Shown one piece after another: positions 1 to 5,139 of a stretch of DNA of 6,975 bases. The DNA is from Candidatus Woesearchaeota archaeon (lineage in GTDB: Archaea > Nanobdellota > Nanobdellia > Woesearchaeales > SM23-78). The first letter of the stretch is position 1, and each line of letters starts with the position of its first letter. The stretch covers positions 1 through 6,975 of the forward strand of contig JAFGBP010000021.1 of assembly GCA_016933095.1 (NCBI GenBank), read 5' to 3'. The position numbers and the translations under genes are program-made. Below the pieces are notes generated by a model. The model had not been told where the DNA came from. It was given only the letters and a program-made list of their open reading frames with translations, and ran no database searches.

Positions 1-195
1 GATTTCGAGAGGTGCAGATTCACGGAGAGGCCTAAGAACGTGACTCAGTTCCTGCAATATGTATCGAAGATGAAGCGTGTACTGCGCGATAAGGGATTTT
101 CTGTCGATGAGGCTTCTTGCATAAAACTTGGGAGTGAATACAAAAAGAAACTCGACGATAAATCATTTGAAAAGATCATGAAAACTTTTTCTTAA
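1..195 (+). CDS. C-terminal part of an unrecognised protein (5'-truncated)
   Basis: The frame is open from the first base of the window and ends at a TAA at 193-195, giving the last 64 residues of a protein whose start lies outside. The fragment is strongly basic and mostly helical in character, with several Lys-rich stretches and two cysteines (residues 5 and 44 of the fragment). It ends in a Lys/Phe-rich tail. I do not recognise the family. It is not the C-terminus of EF-2 or uS7, which often precede tuf in archaea. It lies on the same strand as tuf, but 150 bases and a separate TATA box lie between them, so cotranscription is not required. That the frame is coding is inferred from uninterrupted reading to a sensible stop before a promoter-like gap. 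Confidence 0.6.
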   Translation, partial: DFERCRFTERPKNVTQFLQYVSKMKRVLRDKGFSVDEASCIKLGSEYKKKLDDKSFEKIMKTFS

Positions 196-228
196 CATCT
201 TGTGGCATCTTCTTTTCCAAATAGAAAG

Positions 229-238
229 CTTTAAAAAG
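229..238 (+). promoter_or_regulatory. TATA box for tuf
   Basis: CTTTAAAAAG is preceded by a purine-rich AGAAAG that could serve as a BRE. Archaeal initiation about 25 bases downstream would begin near 258-262, leaving a leader of about 85 bases before the tuf ATG. An AT-rich ATATA at 326-330 is too close to the start codon to be the promoter given the Shine-Dalgarno site behind it. Confidence 0.55.
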
Positions 239-330
239 GAGCACATTTTCCAAGACGTTACCATTCAAAATAGGATGGATTGAAGTAATATTCGCTTCAA
301 AACAATGATAACAATAAGTTATGAAATATA

Positions 331-338
331 GAGGGTGA
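331..338 (+). promoter_or_regulatory. Shine-Dalgarno site of tuf
   Basis: GAGGGTGA ends seven bases before the ATG at 346 and contains the GGTGA core complementary to the archaeal 16S rRNA 3' end. It supports the chosen start. The leader upstream holds a tiny frame (ATG at 305, stop at 329-331), probably incidental. Confidence 0.75.
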
Positions 339-345
339 AAAAACA

Positions 346-1638
346 ATGGCAAAAGCAGGAAAACCACACTTGAACCTTGTATTCATCGGACACGTCGACC
401 ACGGAAAGAGCACGACTGTAGGAAGGCTCTTGTTCGACAGCGGCGCTATCGATGAGCAGACAATGAAGAAGCTGAAAGAGAAGGCGCAGGAGCTTGGAAA
501 GGCAGGCTTCGAGTTCGCATTCGTCATGGATGGACTGAAAGAGGAGCGAGAGAGAGGAGTCACCATCGACCTTGCCCATAAGGAGTTCATGACTGATAAG
601 TACTACTTTACCATAATTGACGCTCCGGGGCACAAGGACTTTATCAAGAACATGATTACTGGAACAAGCCAGGCTGACGCAGCTGTACTAGTCGTCTCAG
701 GTAACGCGAGCGATGGAGTCCAGGCTCAGACTAAGGAGCACGTGTTCCTCGCAAGGACTCTTGGAGTCCAGCAGATAATCATTGCTGTCAACAAGATGGA
801 CATGGTCAAGTACGATGAGAAGAGGTTCAATGAGGTCAAGGACCAGGTCGCAGCTCTCCTGAAGAGCGTTGGCTACAAGCCAGATCAGGTGCCTTTCATT
901 CCGATTGCTAGCTTCCCAGGCGACAACGTTGCTAAGAAGTCTGCTAACCTTTCATGGTTTAAGGGCGGAACTCTTCTAGAGACCATTAATGCCCTGAAGG
1001 AGCCTGAGAAGCCAGTTGACTTGCCTCTTAGGATGCCAATACAGGATGTTTACAATATTACTGGTATTGGAGTCGTTCCAGTTGGGCGCGTCGAGACCGG
1101 AAAGATGAAGGTAGGACAGAAGGTAATTGCCACTCCTGGCCGTGAAGGAAAGGGAGTTCCAGGCGAGGTCAAGACGATTGAGATGCACCACGAGCAGATG
1201 CAGGAAGCAGAGCCAGGTGATAACGTCGGCATCAACGTGCGAGGATTCGGAAAGAAGGACGTTGCACGCGGAGACGTCATTGGACCTGCTGACAACGCTC
1301 CTACTGTCGCTAGTGAGTTCAGCGCGCAGATCGTCGTATTGAACCATCCTAGTGTAATCACGGTCGGTTACACTCCAGTGTTCCACATCCACACTGCACA
1401 GATCGCTTGCCAGTTCGCAGAGCTTGTCAAGAAGATTAACCCGGCAACTGGAGAAGTGCTCGCTGAGAAGCCAGACTTCATTAAGACTGGAGATGTGGCG
1501 ATCGTAAAGCTCAAGCCAGTGCAGCCGTTAGTGATAGAGACTCAGAAGAATTTCCCGCAGCTCGCAAGGTTCGCGGTTAGGGATTCTGGCCAGACTGTCG
1601 CTGCAGGTATGTGCATTGACTTAGTTAAGAAGCAGTAA
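346..1638 (+). CDS. tuf: Translation elongation factor 1A (aEF1A, EF-Tu homologue)
   Basis: This cytosolic GTPase delivers aminoacyl-tRNA to the ribosomal A site. The 430-residue product has the usual archaeal length and all family landmarks: the P-loop GHVDHGKS at residues 15-22, the ERERGVTID switch I segment with Thr73, DAPGH at 92-96, and NKMD at 149-152. The G5 position reads IAS (186-188) followed by FPGDN, rather than the textbook SA-type motif. Variation here is known in archaea (Sulfolobus has VVAPSGDN as I recall it), so this is not a sign of lost function. The G domain runs to about residue 220, beta-barrel domain II from about 226 to 320, and domain III to the end. The start fits the Shine-Dalgarno site and the conserved N-terminus MAKAGKPHLNLV. 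rpsJ follows on the same strand after a structured 154-base gap. Confidence 0.98.
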   Translation: MAKAGKPHLNLVFIGHVDHGKSTTVGRLLFDSGAIDEQTMKKLKEKAQELGKAGFEFAFVMDGLKEERERGVTIDLAHKEFMTDKYYFTIIDAPGHKDFIKNMITGTSQADAAVLVVSGNASDGVQAQTKEHVFLARTLGVQQIIIAVNKMDMVKYDEKRFNEVKDQVAALLKSVGYKPDQVPFIPIASFPGDNVAKKSANLSWFKGGTLLETINALKEPEKPVDLPLRMPIQDVYNITGIGVVPVGRVETGKMKVGQKVIATPGREGKGVPGEVKTIEMHHEQMQEAEPGDNVGINVRGFGKKDVARGDVIGPADNAPTVASEFSAQIVVLNHPSVITVGYTPVFHIHTAQIACQFAELVKKINPATGEVLAEKPDFIKTGDVAIVKLKPVQPLVIETQKNFPQLARFAVRDSGQTVAAGMCIDLVKKQ

Positions 1639-1643
1639 GCTGC

Positions 1644-1684
1644 GCTTACGCGCTAGGAAACTGAGTTTCCTCCGCGCAGTAAGC
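1644..1684 (+). terminator. Long hairpin behind tuf
   Basis: Arms GCTTAC-GCGC-T-AGGAAAC (1644-1661) and GTTTCCT-CC-GCGC-A-GTAAGC (1665-1684) pair over 17 bp around a three-base TGA loop, with a 1x2 internal loop and one bulged base. It begins six bases after the tuf stop. T-rich tracts follow at 1704-1707 and 1712-1716, so terminator, mRNA-protecting or RNA-processing roles are all possible. Archaeal termination relies mainly on U-tracts, so the terminator label is an inference. The outer arms can also pair with neighbouring copies of the same hexamer (see findings). Confidence 0.55.
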
Positions 1685-1703
1685 TTGCATGATTGGCTTA
1701 CAG

Positions 1704-1711
1704 TTTTATAA
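1704..1711 (+). promoter_or_regulatory. TATA box for rpsJ
   Basis: TTTTATAA is centred about 26 bases before A1734. This suggests rpsJ has its own promoter in addition to any readthrough from tuf. Initiation is predicted around 1731-1737. Confidence 0.5.
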
Positions 1712-1715
1712 TTTT

Positions 1716-1734
1716 TCATGAAACTCTTTCATGA
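1716..1734 (+). repeat. Perfect 8-bp inverted repeat between TATA box and predicted start site
   Basis: TCATGAAA, spacer CTC, TTTCATGA. It starts five bases after the TATA box and ends on the predicted transcription start, where a bound protein would block initiation. Downstream of tuf it could alternatively fold as a short RNA hairpin in readthrough transcripts. The repeat is directly visible; the operator role is inference. Confidence 0.4.
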
Positions 1735-1817
1735 TGAACCCGAGCTTTATCATGGAGCAGGAGGGTGACAACGTATTCATAAGGTTAGTGACATGCAAAA
1801 AGCAAGAATCAAGCTGA
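1734..1817 (+). CDS. Possible short leader peptide overlapping the rpsJ start
   Basis: A 27-residue frame runs from ATG at 1734 (another ATG at 1731 and one at 1752 share the frame) to TGA at 1815-1817, overlapping the first 25 bases of rpsJ in a different frame. Its first ATG coincides with the predicted transcription start, so it could be read as a leaderless mRNA, as proposed for two other genes in this window. The peptide begins MNPSFIMEQEGDNVFIRL and resembles nothing I know. Frames of this length arise by chance, so it is offered only as a candidate regulator of rpsJ initiation. Confidence 0.2.
   Translation: MNPSFIMEQEGDNVFIRLVTCKKQESS
1760..1768 (+). promoter_or_regulatory. Strong Shine-Dalgarno sequence displaced from the rpsJ start
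   Basis: GGAGGGTGA is the best Shine-Dalgarno match around rpsJ but ends 24 bases before the ATG at 1793. No ATG, GTG or TTG lies at normal spacing; the only in-frame candidate is ATT at 1775, which would add six residues. Closer to the ATG there is only a weak AGGTT (1782-1786). The conserved uS10 N-terminus MQKARIKL argues for 1793 as the start. Confidence 0.45.
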
Positions 1818-2104
1818 CAAGCACGGATATTGACAAGATCAACCAGACGTGTGATTATATCAAGGGTATTGCGGATAAGACTGGCGTTGTCATGAGAGGA
1901 CCTATCCCCCTGCCAACTAAGAAGCTTAAGTTCACGACAAGGAAGAGCCCTTGTGGGGACGGTAGTGCCACGTGGGACCGCTACGAGATGAGGATCCACA
2001 AGAGGCTGATCGACCTGGGATTGGATGAGCGTGCGCTTAGGCTTGTGATGAGGGTCCCTATCCCAGAGGACCTCAACATCGAGATCGAGATGATCGATGT
2101 TTAA
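1793..2104 (+). CDS. rpsJ: 30S ribosomal protein uS10 (archaeal S10)
   Basis: uS10 is a head-domain protein of the small ribosomal subunit. The 103-residue product has the full archaeal length. It begins with the hallmark MQKARIKL and contains the conserved loop GPIPLPTKKLKFTTRKSP (about residues 36-53), then GSATWDRYEMRIHKRLID. It ends in the usual acidic beta-strand region. Cys54 in the loop (SPCGDG) is a minor departure from the SPDG-type sequence I recall for other archaea. The gene follows tuf on the same strand, the classical archaeal order. Its leader is unusual: own TATA box, inverted repeat at the predicted start site, a short overlapping frame and a displaced Shine-Dalgarno sequence. 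Identification is firm; how it is initiated is open. Confidence 0.97.
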   Translation: MQKARIKLTSTDIDKINQTCDYIKGIADKTGVVMRGPIPLPTKKLKFTTRKSPCGDGSATWDRYEMRIHKRLIDLGLDERALRLVMRVPIPEDLNIEIEMIDV

Positions 2105-2122
2105 AAGTAAGGGCTAGGAGAA

Positions 2123-2132
2123 AATATTTAAA
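2123..2132 (+). promoter_or_regulatory. TATA box for the DUF2179 gene
   Basis: AATATTTAAA is preceded by GGAGAA, a plausible BRE. Initiation would fall near 2153-2157, giving a leader of about 50 bases with a Shine-Dalgarno site at its end. This separates the gene from rpsJ. Confidence 0.55.
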
Positions 2133-2193
2133 TCCCTATTTCTATATGGTAAATATCGCTTATTAGGTGGAAACCAAGGAATCCGGTCTTTTA

Positions 2194-2200
2194 GAGGTGA
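2194..2200 (+). promoter_or_regulatory. Shine-Dalgarno site that decides among three tandem ATGs
   Basis: GAGGTGA directly abuts ATGATGATG at 2201-2209. The first ATG has no spacing and the second only three bases. The third, at 2207, has six bases, the usual distance, and is preferred. Confidence 0.6.
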
Positions 2201-2206
2201 ATGATG

Positions 2207-2770
2207 ATGTTTCTTCTTGAGACTTTGTGGTTCTTGCCGCTTCTCATATTTCTCTCAAGGATTATTGACGTGGGTCTTGGGACTATAAGGGTTCTTTTCA
2301 TTTCTAAAGGGTATAAGGTTATAGCGCCCTTGATAGGTTTCGTGGAGATCTCGGTCTGGCTTCTTGCTGCAAGGCAGATATTCGGGGATCTGGGCAACTG
2401 GCTGTCCATCCTGGCTTACGCCCTTGGCTTCTCGGCAGGCACTTTTGTTGGCATTGTGATCGAGGAGCGCCTTAGGCTTGGCAAGGTCGTAGTGAGGGTT
2501 ATTGCCCGGGACAAGAATGATGAGATGCTCTCTGAGCTGAATAAGATAGGTAAGGCAGTCACTGTTACAGACGGTGAGGGTCCTAGGGGCAAGGTCAAGA
2601 TAATCTTCACTGTTATTAGGAAGGAGGAGCTTGAGTCTGTTATTGATGTCATTAAGAGGACTAATCCTCAGGCGTTCTACACTATTGCTGATGTGCGGTA
2701 TGCAAATGAGAGGAATCCTGTCCAGAAGAGGCTTCCTAACATTTTTGGGTTCTATAGGAAGGCGAAGTGA
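2207..2770 (+). CDS. UPF0316 / DUF2179 membrane protein
   Basis: A 187-residue integral membrane protein of the UPF0316 family, which includes Bacillus YebE-like proteins. Three hydrophobic segments span about residues 6-26, 35-54 and 62-83. A cytosolic alpha/beta DUF2179 domain follows at about 88-175, containing the family-typical VTVTDGEGPRGK and PQAFYTIADVR segments. The first segment carries SRIIDVGLGTIRVL and the third LSILAYALGFSAGT, both matching the family as I remember it. DUF2179 domains also occur at the ends of membrane proteins of the YitT type and are suspected of binding a ligand; no function is established. The start at 2207 is chosen on Shine-Dalgarno spacing; 2201 would add two methionines. 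The gene has its own promoter and a T-rich tract behind it, so it is probably monocistronic. Confidence 0.88.
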   Translation: MFLLETLWFLPLLIFLSRIIDVGLGTIRVLFISKGYKVIAPLIGFVEISVWLLAARQIFGDLGNWLSILAYALGFSAGTFVGIVIEERLRLGKVVVRVIARDKNDEMLSELNKIGKAVTVTDGEGPRGKVKIIFTVIRKEELESVIDVIKRTNPQAFYTIADVRYANERNPVQKRLPNIFGFYRKAK

Positions 2771-2772
2771 GC

Positions 2773-2822
2773 CTTTTTAATTTATTGTTCTTATCGTTAT
2801 TTGACTTTTCATTATTCTTTCT
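2773..2822 (+). terminator. T-rich terminator region after the DUF2179 gene
   Basis: After the stop at 2768-2770 the plus strand carries CCTTTTTAATTT followed by repeated short T-runs and no strong hairpin. Archaeal RNA polymerase terminates at such oligo-T tracts. The next promoter element starts at 2835. Confidence 0.5.
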
Positions 2823-2834
2823 TAAATAGTAACA

Positions 2835-2842
2835 TTTATATT
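2835..2842 (+). promoter_or_regulatory. TATA box for the lipoprotein gene
   Basis: TTTATATT lies in an AT-rich stretch. Initiation near 2862-2868 would give a leader of about 30 bases ending in the Shine-Dalgarno sequence GGAGGTG at 2883-2889. Confidence 0.5.
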
Positions 2843-2894
2843 ATTTGAAAGCTATTATAGGTGTTCTTCCCAAAATTGAGTTGGAGGTGTGGTT

Positions 2895-3350
2895 ATGTCA
2901 CTGAGATTGGGGCTGGCTGCTCTGGCCTTGGCTTTAGGGGTCAGTTCTTGTGCGTCAATGCAGAATAATAGTGTTTGGCAGTCTTCTGTCAATTTTTCAG
3001 ACGCTGATGCTTTGAAGAGGATTCATGGTGCTGCCGAGGCTAAGACCCGCTACGAGCTTAAGTTCGGTACTGATCAGATGTATAGGTTCTTGGAATGGGA
3101 ATTCGATCTTATGAGCTTATTGAGGTATGACCTGGAATTCGAGAAAGTCACTAATGTAAGGGAGTGTATCGGAGACAGGCATGTTTTGGATCGTATTAAA
3201 AATCTAGGTTATGAGAACATGGCTAACTTGATTGTCTCCGATAAGTTGGCTTATGTCCGTAATGATGGGAATATTTGCATCGAAGGCACTTTGTATGCCG
3301 TTACATCAAAGGTTAACGACCCTTCGAAGAGCCGAAACGTATTCGAATGA
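2895..3350 (+). CDS. Small predicted lipoprotein of unknown function
   Basis: The 151-residue product begins with a textbook lipoprotein signal: Arg4, a hydrophobic core of Leu and Ala (5-15), then the lipobox VSSC with Cys19 as the predicted lipidated residue. The mature part would be tethered outside the cytoplasmic membrane. It is a mixed helix/strand domain of about 130 residues with two further cysteines (91 and 128) that could form a disulfide. I recognise no family. The ATG at 2895 is preferred because GGAGGTG ends five bases before it; a GTG at 2889 overlaps that Shine-Dalgarno sequence. The last 38 bases overlap the end of the convergent methyltransferase gene. Lipobox proteins are known in archaea, although the bacterial Lgt/Lsp enzymes are mostly absent there; lipidation is inferred. 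Confidence 0.75.
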   Translation: MSLRLGLAALALALGVSSCASMQNNSVWQSSVNFSDADALKRIHGAAEAKTRYELKFGTDQMYRFLEWEFDLMSLLRYDLEFEKVTNVRECIGDRHVLDRIKNLGYENMANLIVSDKLAYVRNDGNICIEGTLYAVTSKVNDPSKSRNVFE

Positions 3351-4449
3351 GGCCGTAGCTTTTTTTTGAGTCTTTCTTCTTTTCCTTCTCTTTTTCTTTT
3401 TTTGATTTCTTCTTGGGCTTTTCCTCGCCAAGTATGCGGTTGAGGGGGTGGTTCTCGTCGTCTAAGGGGGATCTTGCTTTCTTCTTCATCTCCTCCTCTT
3501 CATCATCTTCCTCTTCGGGTTCGACAGGCTCGTTTTCGGCCTCTGCTATCAGCTGGTCTAGCAGGTCTTTGAATCCTTCTTTTTCCTGCACTGCCGTTTT
3601 AGGCTTCTGTTTGGCCTTTTTTGGCTCTTCGATTTCCTTTACGAACTCGTCTATGTCTTCTGCTTGGCCGGCATTCTTGTCTTGCTGGCTGTCTGCTTTC
3701 TCGTAGAATGAGAACAGTGGCTCTTTCTCGCCTCGGCCGTCGGAGACAACTTGCTTTAGGAGGTTCTCGAACATTGCATCATCCTCCTGCGAGTGATGTG
3801 TCAGCTGCTCCTTCTTTATTATCTCCTCTATTTCGTTGGCTTCTTCGTGATAGTCTGGCTTTGTCGCCATGGCGAATATGTGCTCTTCCTTAGCTTCTCC
3901 TGAGGGATGGAATTCCCGCTTGTCGAACAGCGTGATTGTGAGGCCGCTTAGCAGTATTCGTAGCTCGTCTTCTGTGAACTCGTGCATGTACATGCCTTCT
4001 CCTAGCATTTTGGTCTTGCCGTCCAAATTCCCTTCCCTGACCCCGATGAGTATGGCCCCTCCGGGTTTAAGGGATTTTTGCAGCTTCTTCATGAGCTTTT
4101 CAAGCTCTTTTTTCCTCAAGTGGATGAATGAGAAGAGTGCGCATATACCGTCGTAACTTTCTTCCTCGAGCTCGAGGTCCGCCATGTCCCCCAGGATAAA
4201 GACGCCTTTCTTGACGTTGTCATTCGCCGCCTCTATCATCTTCCTAGAGCAGTCTACTCCTATGACGTCATATCCTCTCTTTACGAGCTCTTTTGCGACA
4301 GGATCTCCTGTCCCGCATCCAAGGTCTAGTATCTTGCCTTTCTTGACCGTGGCTGTGAATTGGTCCAGGAAGTACTTGTATTCTGGGTTTTTGCCATAGA
4401 TCATGGCGTACTCATCTATTATCTTGTCGTATGCTTTACCGACGTTCAT
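3313..4449 (-). CDS. SAM-dependent methyltransferase with long charged C-terminal tail
   Basis: A 378-residue protein. Residues 1-197 form a class I (Rossmann) methyltransferase domain of the Methyltransf_11/25 type: motif I ILDLGCGTGD at 40-49, the acidic strand end VIGVDCS with Asp66 for the SAM ribose, a GDMADL loop at 87-92, and the post-motif KPGG turn at 128-131. The substrate cannot be deduced. Residues 198-378 are low-complexity and very charged: an acidic block near 308-320, then a Lys/Glu block at 343-363. Within them short hydrophobic motifs recur, FENLLKQVV (227-235) and FKDLLDQLI (293-301). Such a tail is unusual, as related enzymes usually end near 200-260 residues. The ATG at 4449 has no Shine-Dalgarno sequence but lies about 29 bases from a TATA centre, implying a nearly leaderless mRNA. 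It converges with, and overlaps by 38 bases, the lipoprotein gene. Confidence 0.85.
   Translation of the reverse strand: MNVGKAYDKIIDEYAMIYGKNPEYKYFLDQFTATVKKGKILDLGCGTGDPVAKELVKRGYDVIGVDCSRKMIEAANDNVKKGVFILGDMADLELEEESYDGICALFSFIHLRKKELEKLMKKLQKSLKPGGAILIGVREGNLDGKTKMLGEGMYMHEFTEDELRILLSGLTITLFDKREFHPSGEAKEEHIFAMATKPDYHEEANEIEEIIKKEQLTHHSQEDDAMFENLLKQVVSDGRGEKEPLFSFYEKADSQQDKNAGQAEDIDEFVKEIEEPKKAKQKPKTAVQEKEGFKDLLDQLIAEAENEPVEPEEEDDEEEEMKKKARSPLDDENHPLNRILGEEKPKKKSKKEKEKEKKKDSKKSYGLIRIRFGSSKGR
3360..3412 (+). terminator. T-rich tract after the lipoprotein gene, inside the methyltransferase tail
   Basis: Starting ten bases after the lipoprotein stop, the plus strand carries an eight-T run (3360-3367) and further T-runs to about 3405, suitable for archaeal oligo-T termination. 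On the other strand the same bases encode the Lys/Glu-rich end of the methyltransferase, so the function in termination is inferred from position and composition only. Confidence 0.35.
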
Positions 4450-4473
4450 GGGTGTAGAATAGGCTTTGTCTGG

Positions 4474-4486
4474 TTTATATATTTAT
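4474..4486 (-). promoter_or_regulatory. TATA box for the methyltransferase gene
   Basis: Read on the minus strand this is ATAAATATATAAA. Its centre is about 29-31 bases before the ATG at 4449, so the mRNA should start zero to six bases before the start codon. No Shine-Dalgarno sequence is present in the intervening bases. Confidence 0.6.
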
Positions 4487-4514
4487 GGGTGGTCTTTCGG
4501 ACGCGTTGAATCTC

Positions 4515-4540
4515 CTGGACACGTAGGGTCAACTGTCCAG
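4515..4540 (-). repeat. 7-bp inverted repeat between two minus-strand genes
   Basis: CTGGACA and TGTCCAG are perfectly complementary across a 12-base spacer. The repeat lies 31 bases beyond the stop of the 170-residue gene and upstream of the methyltransferase TATA box. It could be an RNA hairpin ending the first gene or a protein site controlling the second. No U-tract follows, which weakens the terminator reading. Confidence 0.3.
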
Positions 4541-4571
4541 ATTAGAAGTGCATATCGGTCTCTGATCAGTT

Positions 4572-5084
4572 TTAGGGTTTTGCAATCTGCGCCAGGGATT
4601 GAGCGTCTTGGTCTTCCGGTGTGGGGTCGTTTGAGAGAACTTTGCTGGTGATTCCGAGCTGCCTGTAAAACTCGTTTCCTGGTATCTGGTCCATGTTTTC
4701 AAATGGCTGCTTTCCTCTCATTGCTACTTCCAGCGCTTTGCTCGGATTGATGAATAGGCTTCTTACTCCTACTCCTTGGAAGAGTTTCATTCCGCCATAA
4801 TCCACAAGGCATAGGTGCTTTACGTATATGCAGTTGAGTGATTGGGCGAATTCAGCGACTCTGTAGATGCTTGCGTGGCTGTCGGTTGGCATGGCTTTTT
4901 GGTTATATAGTCCTGGCGTGCTGATCAGGATGGGAACTTCGTCACACGTATTTGGGTCGTAGTTTGGGAATCGGCTCTTTAACGCTTCGTCGTCGCCGAA
5001 TACCATGCATCTCATCTTCTCTGCGTCGGTGACTGCAGTCTCCAGCGTCAGTTCAGGGTCGAATCGCATTTTGTGGCTTTCCAT
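4572..5084 (-). CDS. Hypothetical protein, 170 residues
   Basis: I recognise no family. The product is soluble-looking, without signal peptide or membrane segment. It contains four cysteines (26, 47, 85, 92), a hydrophobic strand-like stretch with turn EVPILISTPGLYNQK (49-63), a second strand-rich part NCIYVKHLCLVDYGG (84-98), and an acidic C-terminal end. The alternation of strands and helices suggests a compact alpha/beta fold, and the paired cysteines could bind a metal or form disulfides, but no known site motif is visible. The ATG at 5084 has no Shine-Dalgarno sequence and lies 26-27 bases from the centre of a good TATA box, fitting a leaderless mRNA. The gene is 55 bases downstream of the histidine kinase on the same strand, with its own promoter between. 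Confidence 0.7.
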   Translation of the reverse strand: MESHKMRFDPELTLETAVTDAEKMRCMVFGDDEALKSRFPNYDPNTCDEVPILISTPGLYNQKAMPTDSHASIYRVAEFAQSLNCIYVKHLCLVDYGGMKLFQGVGVRSLFINPSKALEVAMRGKQPFENMDQIPGNEFYRQLGITSKVLSNDPTPEDQDAQSLAQIAKP

Positions 5085-5106
5085 GTGCTTGTCGAACCAC
5101 AGGCTC

Positions 5107-5114
5107 TTTATAAA
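5107..5114 (-). promoter_or_regulatory. TATA box for the 170-residue gene
   Basis: TTTATAAA (self-complementary; the minus-strand reading is preceded by AAAAA). The centre at about 5110.5 is 26-27 bases from A5084 of the start codon, exactly where an archaeal leaderless transcript would begin. Confidence 0.65.
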
Positions 5115-5139
5115 TTTTTCGCTACTATTGGGTAGTTAT

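Noticed and set aside
280..300. TTGAAG/CTTCAA inverted repeat and tiny upstream frames in the tuf leader
   Set aside because: Only six base pairs in an AT-rich leader and frames of eight codons or fewer; chance is a sufficient explanation.
526..1394. G5 motif departure in EF1A as a sign of altered GTPase
   Set aside because: Other archaeal EF1A proteins also vary at this position, and every other nucleotide-binding motif is intact.
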